Numbered from the stretch's first letter, positions 6,638-14,349 are shown. The stretch is DNA of 15,973 bases from Methanocorpusculum sp. (GCA_030539595.1 JAUNXW010000018.1:1-15973), one strand, 5' to 3'. The notes: generated from the letters alone by a model not told the origin. Numbers and translations are program-made.

Positions 6638-7183
6638 ATGAAAAAAATAGTCGTCGCAGTTACCGGAGCTTCGGGAACTCTTTACGCAAAAAGGCTTCTT
6701 GAGGCAATTCCCAAAGAAATCGAGGTGTATCTGATAATCTCTGAACTCGGGCGCAAGGTTGCCGAAATAGAAGGAGTAAACCTAAGCGGCTACTCTGTTC
6801 ACTTGGAAGAAAACAGCGACCTCGAAGCAGAAATTGCCAGCGGCTCATTTTTATTCGACGCAATGATAATAGTTCCGTGCAGTATGAAAAGTCTCGCGCA
6901 GATAGCAAACGGATTTTCCGACACACTCATCTCAAGAGCCGCCGACGTCTGTCTGAAAGAAAGAAGACCGTTGATACTTGTCCCAAGAGAAACTCCTTAC
7001 TCGCGGGTTCATCTCGTAAATATGTTAGCCGCACACGACGCGGGCGCTGTAATTTTACCAGCCTCTCCGCCGCTTTACACAAACCCGAAGACAATCGATG
7101 AACTCGCCGACATGATAGCCGCAAGAATACTCGACCACTGCAAAATTGAGCACAATACAGCAAAACGATGGAAGGAAATATGA
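6638..7183 (+). CDS. ubiX: UbiX-family flavin prenyltransferase
   Basis: The product has 181 residues, the usual UbiX length. It makes prenylated FMN from FMN and dimethylallyl phosphate, the cofactor needed by UbiD-type decarboxylases. Recognisable segments are the N-terminal nucleotide-binding VAVTGASGTLYAKRLLE (5-21), FDAMIIVPCSMKSLAQIANG (72-91), ERRPLILVPRETPYSRVHL (109-127) and the C-terminal DELADMIAARILDH. The ATG at 6638 is preferred to the GTG at 6632 because the family begins M-K-K-I. The gene ends in an ATGA overlap with the UbiD-family gene it should serve, so the enzyme and its client are translationally coupled. In archaea this pair supplies the decarboxylation step that forms isopentenyl phosphate. 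Confidence 0.93.
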   Translation: MKKIVVAVTGASGTLYAKRLLEAIPKEIEVYLIISELGRKVAEIEGVNLSGYSVHLEENSDLEAEIASGSFLFDAMIIVPCSMKSLAQIANGFSDTLISRAADVCLKERRPLILVPRETPYSRVHLVNMLAAHDAGAVILPASPPLYTNPKTIDELADMIAARILDHCKIEHNTAKRWKEI

Positions 7184-8421
7184 GAGAATTTATTTCTAAA
7201 ATGAAGGAGGCGGGTCTCGTAGAAGTCCATAAAGAGCCAGTCTCGGCAGAAAACGAAGCGGCTAAATTAGCATTCGCTTCTAACAGGATGATTGAATTTG
7301 AAAATCTTAATGGTCACAAATGTGTGATGAACACAATTGTTGACCGCAGGTCTCTTTCAATCGCTTTGGGAATTCCAGAAGACGAAATCGTAAAAAGACT
7401 TGCCAAAGCCAACTACTCTGGAAAAACAGTTTCCGCAGGCGAACTGAAATTTGAAAAAGCCGACCTCTCAAAAATCCCAATCCTCAAACACTTTCCAAAA
7501 GACGGCGGAAAATACATCACAACAGGAATAGTGTTTTCCGAATTCGGCGGAATCACCAACGCATCAATTCACAGGCTCATGGTTTTGGATAACAGTCATC
7601 TTGTCGGAAGAATCGTTGAAGGACGTCACACAGACAAAATGATGAAAGCCGCCTTCGCCAAAGGCGAAAAACTCCCAATAGCAATCGTTATCGGAACTAA
7701 TCCTGCGGTAACGTTTGCCGCGTGTACGAGAGTTCCCGAATCCTGCGAGATGAAGTATGCGGCTGAAATTTTGGGGCACGACCTTGAACTTTTCAAATGC
7801 CCGAACGGGATTTATGTCCCCGACGCAGAAATAGTTCTCTACGGTTTTATCACAAACGAGGTTCACGATGAAGGACCTTTCGTAGATATTTCGGGAACAT
7901 ATGATCCCGTGCGTAAACAGCCGGTAATAGAACTTCTCGGAATGTGCCTCAAAGAAGATTTCATTTATCACGCGCTTGTTCCCTCGGGCGCTGAACACAA
8001 AATGCTGATGGGCGCTCCGTATGAACCGAGAATCTATCAGGCAGTCTCAGGCGTTACAAACGTTCGTGATGTAGTCCTCACAAAAGGAGGCGCGGGTTAT
8101 TTCCACGCGATTGTAAAAATCAAAAAGATGACCGAAGGCGACGGCAAAAATGCCGTCATGGCGGCTTTTTCGGCTCACACGTCGCTTAAACACGTTGTAA
8201 TCGTCGATGAAGACATTGATATAAACAATCCTGAGGATGTGGAGTTTGCCATAGCCACAAGAGTTCGCGCAGATACAGACGTCACAATAATTTCGGGTGT
8301 TCGCGGTTCTTCTCTTGACCCGTGCAGAATTGCAGACGGGCTCAACGTAAAAGCAGGCGTTGATGCCACAATCCCGTTAGGTCGAGAAGATGAATTTATA
8401 CGGGCTGAGTTGGATACTTAA
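7180..8421 (+). CDS. UbiD-family decarboxylase, probable anhydromevalonate phosphate decarboxylase
   Basis: The product has 413 residues with UbiD hallmarks: R132 in SIHRL, and E227 and E231 in NEVHDEGPF, matching the Glu-Arg-Glu set that acts with prenyl-FMN. The start at 7180 gives an ATGA overlap with UbiX and a GAAGGA site just upstream; the in-frame ATG at 7168 would add four residues. Many UbiD proteins act on aromatic acids. The neighbouring aconitase-X gene points instead to the archaeal mevalonate route, in which trans-anhydromevalonate 5-phosphate is decarboxylated to isopentenyl phosphate. That pathway role is established for archaeal homologues and inferred here from context. Ten non-coding bases plus a ribosome binding site separate it from the next gene, so all are in one transcript. 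Confidence 0.9.
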   Translation: MREFISKMKEAGLVEVHKEPVSAENEAAKLAFASNRMIEFENLNGHKCVMNTIVDRRSLSIALGIPEDEIVKRLAKANYSGKTVSAGELKFEKADLSKIPILKHFPKDGGKYITTGIVFSEFGGITNASIHRLMVLDNSHLVGRIVEGRHTDKMMKAAFAKGEKLPIAIVIGTNPAVTFAACTRVPESCEMKYAAEILGHDLELFKCPNGIYVPDAEIVLYGFITNEVHDEGPFVDISGTYDPVRKQPVIELLGMCLKEDFIYHALVPSGAEHKMLMGAPYEPRIYQAVSGVTNVRDVVLTKGGAGYFHAIVKIKKMTEGDGKNAVMAAFSAHTSLKHVVIVDEDIDINNPEDVEFAIATRVRADTDVTIISGVRGSSLDPCRIADGLNVKAGVDATIPLGREDEFIRAELDT

Positions 8422-8436
8422 TAGTAAGGAGTGAAC

Positions 8437-9624
8437 ATGGAATTAGATACATACGACAAAGCAGTACTTAACGGAGAATACGGCGAGACCAAACAAAAAA
8501 TGATGGAGGTTTTAGTCTCGCTCGGTAAAATCTACGACGCAGAGCGCTTAATTGAAGTCAAAAGCGTTCAGGTCTCGGGAGCTTCATACAAAACAGTAGG
8601 CGAAGAAGGCCTTTCCTGGGTTAATTCGCTCAGCGGAAAAGTTGTAGTCCCGTCCTTCTTAAATCCTATAGGAATGCCAAGATTAGACTGGGAAAGTCTT
8701 GATATCCCATCGGATTTTGCAAAGAAACAGCTTGAACTTACCTCAGCTTACGCAAAACTCGGAATCAAACTTACGTGCACCTGCACGCCTTATTATTATC
8801 AGATTGTTGAGCGCGGAGACCATTTGGCATGGTCTGAGTCTTCTGCGGTTGTTTATGCAAACTCTGTTCTCGGAGCAAGAACAAACCGCGAAGGAGGACC
8901 TTCGGCACTTGCATCAGCACTCACGGGAAAAACCCCCGAATACGGCCTGCACATTGTAAAGAACAGACTGCCTCAGATAGAATTTCATATTGATAATCCC
9001 GAAGCCGCTAAATCATGGACTAACGCCCACTACGGAGCGCTCGGGATTGTCGCAGGCGCAATTGCGGGAAACAAAATTCCTCTCTTTACAGGAATCAGAC
9101 CGAACAGAGACATGCTAAAAAGTATGGGAGCTGCAATGGCTGCTTCGGGTGCGGTTGCTTTATTCCACGTGAACGAGATTACTCCCGAAACGCGCTTCCC
9201 GTTCTTCAAGAAACATATCGAGGAGGACAAGCGAGAAACTGTAATTATCGAGGTGGCGGAAATTGATGAACTGTTCAGCGAGCTTGAGCCAGATGCAGTT
9301 GCCGTAGGCTGCCCGCATCTTTCAAAGGAGGAACTTGAATCCCTTGCGTCGCTTCTTGACGGAAGAAAAGTTGTTATGCCGTTTTATGTTTTCGCGGCTG
9401 AGGAACTCAAGCGCGGAAACGAGGCTCTCTACAGTAAAATCTTAAAGAGCGGCGCAAAAATAGTTCCCGATACCTGTATGGTGGTTTCACCGCTTGCAGA
9501 CCATAAGGGATGTATTATGACAAATTCGGGAAAGGCTTTCACTTATCTTCCGAGTATGTGCGGTTCGATTCCGCGTCTTGGAACTTTGGAAGAATGCGTT
9601 AAGGTTGGGTGCGGTGAAAAATGA
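8437..9624 (+). CDS. Aconitase X large subunit, probable phosphomevalonate dehydratase
   Basis: The product has 395 residues of the aconitase-X (AcnX, formerly DUF521) catalytic subunit. Candidate iron-sulfur cysteines are C114/C116 in LTCTCTPYY, C292 in GCPHLS and C347 in PDTCMVV. Also visible are NREGGPSALASALTGKTPEYG (150-170) and the C-terminal TNSGKAFTYLPSMCG. In archaea this protein with a separate small subunit dehydrates mevalonate 5-phosphate to trans-anhydromevalonate 5-phosphate, the substrate of the UbiD-type enzyme encoded just upstream. The small subunit (about 130 residues, DUF126) is not in this window. The ATG at 8437 is chosen because GGAG at 8428-8431 lies five bases before it and overlaps the alternative GTG at 8431. 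The stop overlaps the ATG of the M50 gene (ATGA). Confidence 0.92.
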   Translation: MELDTYDKAVLNGEYGETKQKMMEVLVSLGKIYDAERLIEVKSVQVSGASYKTVGEEGLSWVNSLSGKVVVPSFLNPIGMPRLDWESLDIPSDFAKKQLELTSAYAKLGIKLTCTCTPYYYQIVERGDHLAWSESSAVVYANSVLGARTNREGGPSALASALTGKTPEYGLHIVKNRLPQIEFHIDNPEAAKSWTNAHYGALGIVAGAIAGNKIPLFTGIRPNRDMLKSMGAAMAASGAVALFHVNEITPETRFPFFKKHIEEDKRETVIIEVAEIDELFSELEPDAVAVGCPHLSKEELESLASLLDGRKVVMPFYVFAAEELKRGNEALYSKILKSGAKIVPDTCMVVSPLADHKGCIMTNSGKAFTYLPSMCGSIPRLGTLEECVKVGCGEK

Positions 9625-10328
9625 GTCTCCTTTCAAAAATATCTCCGTTTGAAAAGCGCGATTTGTTCATTGCGTGGTTTGTTTTGGGGGTTGCGTTTAC
9701 AATTGCTCTCGGCGGTCTCAGAATCGGAGCGGATATGTCTTCGATTACGTGGCAGAAGGTTCTTCTGACTTTTGTAATTGCTCTTGTGACCGTCGGCGTT
9801 TCGTTTGTTTTTCATGAGATGGCTCATAAGTTTACGGCAATCAAATTCGGCTACTGGGCTGAATTCAGAAAGAGCACTTCGATGCTTTTGATTTCTCTGG
9901 CTGTTGCGGTTATTACCGGATTTGTTTTTGCAGCTCCGGGTGCTACTATGATTAATACTGCGGGGCGCGAGATGACGAAGAAAGAGAGCGGAGTTATTTC
10001 TGTTGCGGGTCCTCTTACAAATATTGTTTTGGTGATTCCGTTTGTTATTCTGATGATTGTCGGAATTGTTCTCGGAGGGGCTGAGCCTCTTGCGGGAGGT
10101 TATCTGATTAATGTTTTCAGTCTTCCCGGATTTTTGTTTTATGCGGGTCTGACGGGTTTCAGCGTTAATGCAATGCTTGCTTTCTTCAATATGATTCCGG
10201 CAGGACCTCTTGACGGTAAAAAAATTCTCAGATGGAGTCCGATGATTTTTATTGTTGTTCTTGTCGCAGCTCTTCTTCTGGTGTTTTTGTCGGTTCAGCC
10301 GAATGTGATTATCAGTCTGTTTGTCTGA
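9621..10328 (+). CDS. M50-family (site-2-protease-like) membrane metalloprotease
   Basis: The product has 235 residues with about five or six hydrophobic segments. The zinc site is HEMAH at 65-69, inside a membrane segment, and the second M50 motif is N190...GPLDG with D198 (FFNMIPAGPLDGKK). These are the marks of intramembrane site-2-type proteases, which cut membrane-bound substrates such as anti-sigma factors in bacteria; archaeal substrates are mostly unknown. There is no PDZ or CBS domain. The start codon overlaps the stop of the aconitase-X gene as ATGA, so it is translated with the isoprenoid genes. Codons favour T or G at third positions (27 of 35 near the end). An 8-bp inverted repeat follows the stop. 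The functional link to lipid precursor synthesis is unproven. Confidence 0.9.
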   Translation: MSLLSKISPFEKRDLFIAWFVLGVAFTIALGGLRIGADMSSITWQKVLLTFVIALVTVGVSFVFHEMAHKFTAIKFGYWAEFRKSTSMLLISLAVAVITGFVFAAPGATMINTAGREMTKKESGVISVAGPLTNIVLVIPFVILMIVGIVLGGAEPLAGGYLINVFSLPGFLFYAGLTGFSVNAMLAFFNMIPAGPLDGKKILRWSPMIFIVVLVAALLLVFLSVQPNVIISLFV

Positions 10329-10340
10329 TTTATCACGATT

Positions 10341-10361
10341 TTTGTCACGTTTTGTGACAAA
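10341..10361. repeat. 8-bp perfect inverted repeat TTTGTCAC-N5-GTGACAAA
   Basis: Arms 10341-10348 and 10354-10361 are exact reverse complements around GTTTT. It begins 13 bases after the stop of the M50 gene. As RNA it would form a hairpin, followed by an AT-rich but not T-only stretch, so it could be a terminator or stabilising element. Its core equals the inverted repeat at 6515-6529. Confidence 0.5.
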
Positions 10362-10542
10362 CATATTATATTCTTTTACGTGTAATTATATGCGGTCTGA
10401 GAATATTGATTTTGTAATGTGTCCTGCTGTATTTATTGCGGGCGCGGGATATGGGTTCTGATGAATTTATATCTTCGGGCTCGGTATTTTTTTTTGAGAT
10501 TGAATTTGTAAAAATTATAAGCACTCAGAACTTGATGAACAA
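10362..10542. other. Non-coding stretch between the M50 gene and the tRNA
   Basis: About 180 bases hold no convincing gene. A run of nine T at 10487-10495 could terminate plus-strand transcription from the upstream operon. An open frame on the plus strand running through here also runs through the tRNA gene and has no homology signal. Confidence 0.4.
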
Positions 10543-10625
10543 TGCGAGAGGAGGGATTCGAACCCGCGAACTTCTACAAGAACAGATCTTGAGTCAGTCT
10601 CCGTTGGCCACTTGGATACTCTCGC
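10543..10625 (-). tRNA. tRNA-Leu (anticodon CAA)
   Basis: The 83-base gene folds as a class II tRNA. The acceptor stem GCGAGAG/CTCTCGC is perfect (10619-10625 with 10544-10550), and the discriminator is A. The D stem is TCC/GGA with GG in the loop. The anticodon loop is C-T-CAA-G-A. The long variable arm forms TTCT/AGAA, and the T loop is TTCGAAT. Two stem mismatches are visible: U-U in the middle of the anticodon stem and C-U in the T stem. The CCA end is not encoded, as is common in archaea, and no intron is present. It reads UUG leucine codons. The mismatches could mean slight degeneration, but the conserved loops favour a working gene. Confidence 0.88.
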
Positions 10626-11048
10626 ACAAAAATGCGATAATTATTTTGTGATGTACGATAATGAAGTTGTCGTTTGAGTTTGGTTAGATAAATCGTTATG
10701 TGAATCCGTTGGATAAGATTTAGTCTAAGTTTTCTGTTGCTGTGAGTTAACTAAGTGAACTCACTTCGCAAATCATTGATTCGCAAACATTTTGTTTGCT
10801 CGACTGATAAACCTAAAGGTTTCCGTCTTAGCGTGGCAAGACAGAAGGGCTTGCGTTGGTTTTTGAACTCATTTCGTGGTGTAACGAAAAGCGCCCAAGG
10901 ACAAATATAAAAACAACTCGAATTTGTTTAAATATTAGATTACATTATTGAACAACCGCATCTTAATTTCCGAAAAAATAACATGGGTTCTGAACCATGA
11001 GCCCATACCCCTACATCTGTATAAATATTTTTGTTGCCAGCGAACAAA
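10626..11048. other. Long non-coding region with clustered inverted repeats
   Basis: About 420 bases between the tRNA and the end of the permease gene contain no supportable coding region. They contain the hairpin cluster described separately at 10742-10896, a TATA-like stretch at 10904-10913 readable on either strand, and a near-perfect dyad CATG(G)GTTC-T-GAACCATG at 10982-10999. This last lies 50 bases downstream of the permease stop. Confidence 0.4.
10742..10896. ncRNA. Candidate structured RNA: run of short hairpins, strand undetermined
   Basis: Five inverted repeats follow each other closely: GTGAGTT/AACTCAC (10742-10748, 10758-10764), GCAAATC/GATTCGC with one mismatch (10768-10774, 10778-10784), GCAAAC/GTTTGC (10783-10788, 10794-10799), AAACC/GGTTT (10809-10813, 10818-10822) and GTCTT/AAGAC (10825-10829, 10838-10842). 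TTCGT/ACGAA and GGGC/GCCC pairings lie further on. A TATA-like element at 10904-10913 could start a minus-strand transcript near 10882. I recognise no known RNA family. AT-rich spacer DNA yields short palindromes by chance, so this is tentative. Confidence 0.25.
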
Positions 11049-12290
11049 TTAATCCGTCGACATCGCTTCGACCGGATTAAGATTTGCCGCCTTCCACGCA
11101 GGATAAAGTCCTGAAATTAAACAAACGATAAGTCCCACAATAATTCCTATCGGAACATACATCAGAACGCTCACAGAAAGCATTGCCTCAGCCGATCCAA
11201 TCATTAGAAGCAGGAACAACGGTGTAACAACACACGCAAGAACAACCCCTATAAGCGAACCGATTAAACCTATGAGCCCGGCTTCATAAAGGAACATCTG
11301 AAGAATCTGACTTCTGAATGTACCTATACTTCTTAGAATACCGACCTCACGGGTTCTCTCCTTAACGCTCATCAGCATAACATTCATAATTGCAACCGCC
11401 GCAACAAGCAGTGAAATTCCCGAAATCACCGTTGTAAAAATTGACGACATCGACATAATTTCATCAAACATATCCATAATCTCGTATGAGTTCAGAATCA
11501 TAACCGTATTGTCCGAATCCTTATCGGCTTTACCGTTCATCTTCTTCTCAATAGCGGCATCCATTGCGGAAAGCTCTGTAGGGTTATATGCTTTTACAAT
11601 AATCTCATTGTAAAGCCCGTGATTGTTTCCGACAACCGCGGTATACCACTCGATGCTTCCGACAATTCCGGTATCAGTACTCACAGCAAAACTCATCATA
11701 CCGGTATTTTCCATAATACCGACAACTCTGCAGTTAATCTCTTCACCGCCTGCGCCGAGCATGGAAATACGGCTTCCTATTCTTAACTCATTATCCTCTG
11801 CGAATTTCTCGCCGACGATGACATTCGTCGCTCCTTTCGGTAAAGTCCCGCTTAAAATTTTTACAACGCTTTCAATATCTTTCGTCTCAATTCCGTAAAT
11901 TGTAGCGCTCGCTCTGTCTTTACCTATTGTCACCATCTTAGATGACGTATATAGCGGAATAATGTCATACCCTTTGGAAACGGAAGAGACCGCGGATTTT
12001 ACATTTCTGATATCCTTTTCCGAAAAACCAGTACAGACCTCACCGTCAACAACTTTTTCACCAATTGGATAAAGAGTCAGAGTATCTGCGGTGTCGGAAA
12101 TCATCTTGTTCATCTCGTCGTTGAACCCGCCGCTGACCATTCCCATTGCGCAGATGGCAAACACACCTATAACAATTCCTATCATTGATAGGATTGTCCT
12201 GAATTTATTCAGGCGAAGGTTTCTCAAAGCCAGTGCGACAATCATCGGCGAATAAACCTTCTGCCAGAGAGATTTCTTTTTCTCACTCAT
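11049..12290 (-). CDS. ABC transporter permease, MacB/FtsX type
   Basis: The product has 413 residues in the MacB/FtsX layout. There is a transmembrane helix at about 33-53 (RTILSMIGIVIGVFAICAMG), a large extracytoplasmic MacB-like periplasmic core domain at about 55-275, and then three C-terminal helices at about 280-305, 330-355 and 372-400. The motif SVKERTREVGILRSIG just before the third helix is the conserved cytoplasmic loop that contacts the ATPase. Such transporters usually work by coupling ATP hydrolysis to movement of the outer domain, exporting or extracting lipoproteins or peptides; the substrate here is unknown. The ATG at 12290 is preferred to the TTG at 12296 because GGTGAT lies five bases upstream. 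It overlaps the ATPase gene end by 8 bases. Codon third positions near its end are T/G-rich. Confidence 0.92.
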   Translation of the reverse strand: MSEKKKSLWQKVYSPMIVALALRNLRLNKFRTILSMIGIVIGVFAICAMGMVSGGFNDEMNKMISDTADTLTLYPIGEKVVDGEVCTGFSEKDIRNVKSAVSSVSKGYDIIPLYTSSKMVTIGKDRASATIYGIETKDIESVVKILSGTLPKGATNVIVGEKFAEDNELRIGSRISMLGAGGEEINCRVVGIMENTGMMSFAVSTDTGIVGSIEWYTAVVGNNHGLYNEIIVKAYNPTELSAMDAAIEKKMNGKADKDSDNTVMILNSYEIMDMFDEIMSMSSIFTTVISGISLLVAAVAIMNVMLMSVKERTREVGILRSIGTFRSQILQMFLYEAGLIGLIGSLIGVVLACVVTPLFLLLMIGSAEAMLSVSVLMYVPIGIIVGLIVCLISGLYPAWKAANLNPVEAMSTD

Positions 12291-12963
12291 CAACAATCAC
12301 CCCATCGCGAATTACAATTGTTCTGTCCGCATATTTCGCGGTCTCAGGATTGTGTGTAACCATCACAACCGTCCTGCCTTGTGCATGAAGACCGCTGATG
12401 AGTTCCATAATCTGTGTGCTCATCTTTGAATCAAGGTTTCCCGTCGGTTCATCGCACAAAAGAAATGCGGGGTCATTGGCAAGAGCTCTTGCAATGGAAA
12501 CCCTCTGCTGCTGACCTCCCGATAACTCATACGGAGTGTGCTGCATTCTGTCTCTTGTGAATCCGACCATCTCCAAAAGTTTGGTAACACGTTCTGAGTG
12601 GTCTCCCGTTCCGAGTTTTAGAATCAACGGATACTCAACGTTTTCATAGGCTGTCAGGAGACTTATTAAATTGAATTTCTGGAAGATGAATCCGATGTTG
12701 TCGCGTCTGTGAAGAGTGAGTTCGTCGTCGGTCATTTCTTTTGTAGACTTGCCGTTGATTTTAATGACACCGGACGTTGGAACATCAAGGCAGCCAATCA
12801 TATTCATCAGGGTTGATTTTCCCGAACCCGACGGTCCCATGATTGCAACGAACTCGCCTTTTTTTACTGAGAAATTAACGTGGTTGAGGGCATAGACGTC
12901 ACCCGCAGGCATCGGATAAATTTTTGTGACGTCGGTCAGCTCCACCACAGGAGCTTCATCCAT
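12283..12963 (-). CDS. ABC transporter ATPase, LolD/MacB type
   Basis: The product has 226 residues, typical for the LolD/MacB group. All motifs are intact: Walker A GPSGSGKST (43-51), Q-loop Q95, signature LSGGQ (147-151), Walker B FLLCDE (167-172) with EPTGNLD, and the switch histidine H204. The ATG at 12963 is chosen because AAGGA lies just upstream and the alignment to the family begins there; the longer frame from 13014 would overlap the preceding gene by 49 bases. It starts two bases after the S-layer-like gene and overlaps the permease gene, so the three form one operon. It powers the permease encoded next. Confidence 0.95.
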   Translation of the reverse strand: MDEAPVVELTDVTKIYPMPAGDVYALNHVNFSVKKGEFVAIMGPSGSGKSTLMNMIGCLDVPTSGVIKINGKSTKEMTDDELTLHRRDNIGFIFQKFNLISLLTAYENVEYPLILKLGTGDHSERVTKLLEMVGFTRDRMQHTPYELSGGQQQRVSIARALANDPAFLLCDEPTGNLDSKMSTQIMELISGLHAQGRTVVMVTHNPETAKYADRTIVIRDGVIVDE

Positions 12964-12965
12964 TT

Positions 12966-14195
12966 TTATTTCCTTGCAAATATTTTTCCTTTCTTCCAGG
13001 CAATGAATCCGCACGCGAGAACCGCGAGAATTACTATGACTACAATAATCGTTGCGGCGGTTGAATTAGAACCCGAAGCCTGCGTGTTTGTTGAGACTGT
13101 GTCTGAAAGGGTGACTTTTTCTTTCTGTGTGAAAACGTTTCCGTTGATATCTTTGTAGTTGAATACAACAGTTACAGAATTGTTTTCTGGATTTTTGAAT
13201 GTGACTTCAAATTCGGAAAGTCCGTCTGTATCAAGCGAGCCGACAACAAATGAGGGATATGTTCCTGTTTTTACAGCGCCTTCGGTTGTTACAACAAGTC
13301 CCTTGGCTGTTGTAAGTCCGGCGTTGTTAACGTCTCCTGTAATTGTGTAGAATTTTTCTCCATTCTTTATCTCAACGTTGTTTACGACAAGTTCAGCGCC
13401 TGTTTTTGAAATTCCTGCTTCAAGAGGAAGTATAAGGGATTCTGTGTGCCAGTTTGCACCGTTTCTGTAGGTGACGTCAATTACTACTTCTTCGGATTCG
13501 TCGGTTGTGATTATTGTAAGTGAACCGTTTCCGACTGCCCCTGCGTTGATTGTTCCAATATATGAAAATCCTTCGCGCGCGGAAACTCCGTCGCCCGAGG
13601 CTGATATTGAGACAGCTTCAATGGTATTAATTCTCTGATTGCCTATTGAAAATGAAACAGTGTTGGTTGTATCGGGTTCAAAATAATCAGGGCGACTTGT
13701 GACTGAGATTAACGGCTCTACGTCGTCAACAATAACCGCAAACGGATATTTCAAGTATGTGTAATAATAACTTGTGTATGCGTCGTAATTGAAATCAACA
13801 TATAATACAGGATAAAACGTCCCTGTTTTGCTTTTTGCAGTTATTGGAAGGGATATATCTATTGTGTCTCCAGCCCCAACTCCGCCAATTGGATTACGAT
13901 ATAAAGTTTCAATAGAGTCGATACCATCAGAATCTTTTATAAGAACTCTGTCAATCGGTAAAAAATTAGTTCCTGTATTTTTTAATGTGAATGTTACTAT
14001 TCCTGATTCGCCAGGCATAAGAGATTTGGGATATATTTCAAAATTTTCAACGGCGTATGATGGTGATGTTGCTGTAATGTAATACGGTACATATTGATTT
14101 GACAACTCTTCAGCAGATACCAATCCTGTGAACGTTATTAGAATTGCAAGTGTGAGCAATACTAAGCAGAATGCACGATTTATAATTTTTTTCAT
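12966..14195 (-). CDS. S-layer-like COG1361-type surface protein partner of the ABC transporter
   Basis: The product has 409 residues, with a signal peptide at 1-28 (cleavage near VSA-EE) and a C-terminal transmembrane helix at about 381-400 followed by a basic tail, so the chain between faces outside. That part consists of three or four Ig-like beta domains of the NEW3/CARDB sort (GESGIVTFTLKNTGTNFLPIDRV; DTTNTVSFSIGNQRI; GEKFYTITGDVNNAGLTTAKG). It matches the COG1361-type proteins that commonly precede a MacB-like ATPase and permease in methanogens, and probably serves as the fixed extracellular subunit. AAAGGAAATG upstream and a TATA-like ATATAAAC (14221-14228, minus strand) mark the operon start, although the usual 26-base offset would place the transcript start downstream of that site. 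Codons near the start favour A or C. Confidence 0.85.
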   Translation of the reverse strand: MKKIINRAFCLVLLTLAILITFTGLVSAEELSNQYVPYYITATSPSYAVENFEIYPKSLMPGESGIVTFTLKNTGTNFLPIDRVLIKDSDGIDSIETLYRNPIGGVGAGDTIDISLPITAKSKTGTFYPVLYVDFNYDAYTSYYYTYLKYPFAVIVDDVEPLISVTSRPDYFEPDTTNTVSFSIGNQRINTIEAVSISASGDGVSAREGFSYIGTINAGAVGNGSLTIITTDESEEVVIDVTYRNGANWHTESLILPLEAGISKTGAELVVNNVEIKNGEKFYTITGDVNNAGLTTAKGLVVTTEGAVKTGTYPSFVVGSLDTDGLSEFEVTFKNPENNSVTVVFNYKDINGNVFTQKEKVTLSDTVSTNTQASGSNSTAATIIVVIVILAVLACGFIAWKKGKIFARK

Positions 14196-14220
14196 ATAAT
14201 CATTTCCTTTGATTAATTCT

Positions 14221-14228
14221 GTTTATAT
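14221..14228 (-). promoter_or_regulatory. TATA box for the ABC/S-layer operon
   Basis: The minus strand reads ATATAAAC. The 26-base rule predicts a start near 14198, close to the ATG at 14195. The visible AAAGGAAATG site at about 14203-14212 would then fall outside the mRNA, so either a promoter further upstream is used or the site is fortuitous. Confidence 0.4.
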
Positions 14229-14349
14229 GTGGATATTGAGCGGATAAATAGTTTCCATTGTTCATAAATGAACAGTAGTTTGTTCGACTATAAAAAAATC
14301 AGTTGAATAAAATTTTGATGATTAAATTGTTGGTCTTTTAAATTATGTT

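Noticed and set aside
9633..10364. 243-codon minus-strand open frame opposite the M50 gene
   Set aside because: The product is rich in Asn, Lys, Arg and His as expected from the complement of T/G-ending codons in the membrane protease; it is a shadow.
10460..10470. CTGATGA considered as the C box of a C/D box small RNA
   Set aside because: The first base does not fit the consensus and no matching D box at a suitable distance with a guide region was evident.
10436..10651. 71-codon open frame on the plus strand
   Set aside because: It reads antisense through the whole tRNA-Leu gene; no homology or ribosome binding site supports it.
10451..10993. 11-base direct repeat ATGGGTTCTGA at 10451-10461 and 10983-10993 flanking the tRNA, considered as attachment sites
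   Set aside because: Repeats of this length are expected by chance many times in 16 kb, and there is no integrase or element between the copies.
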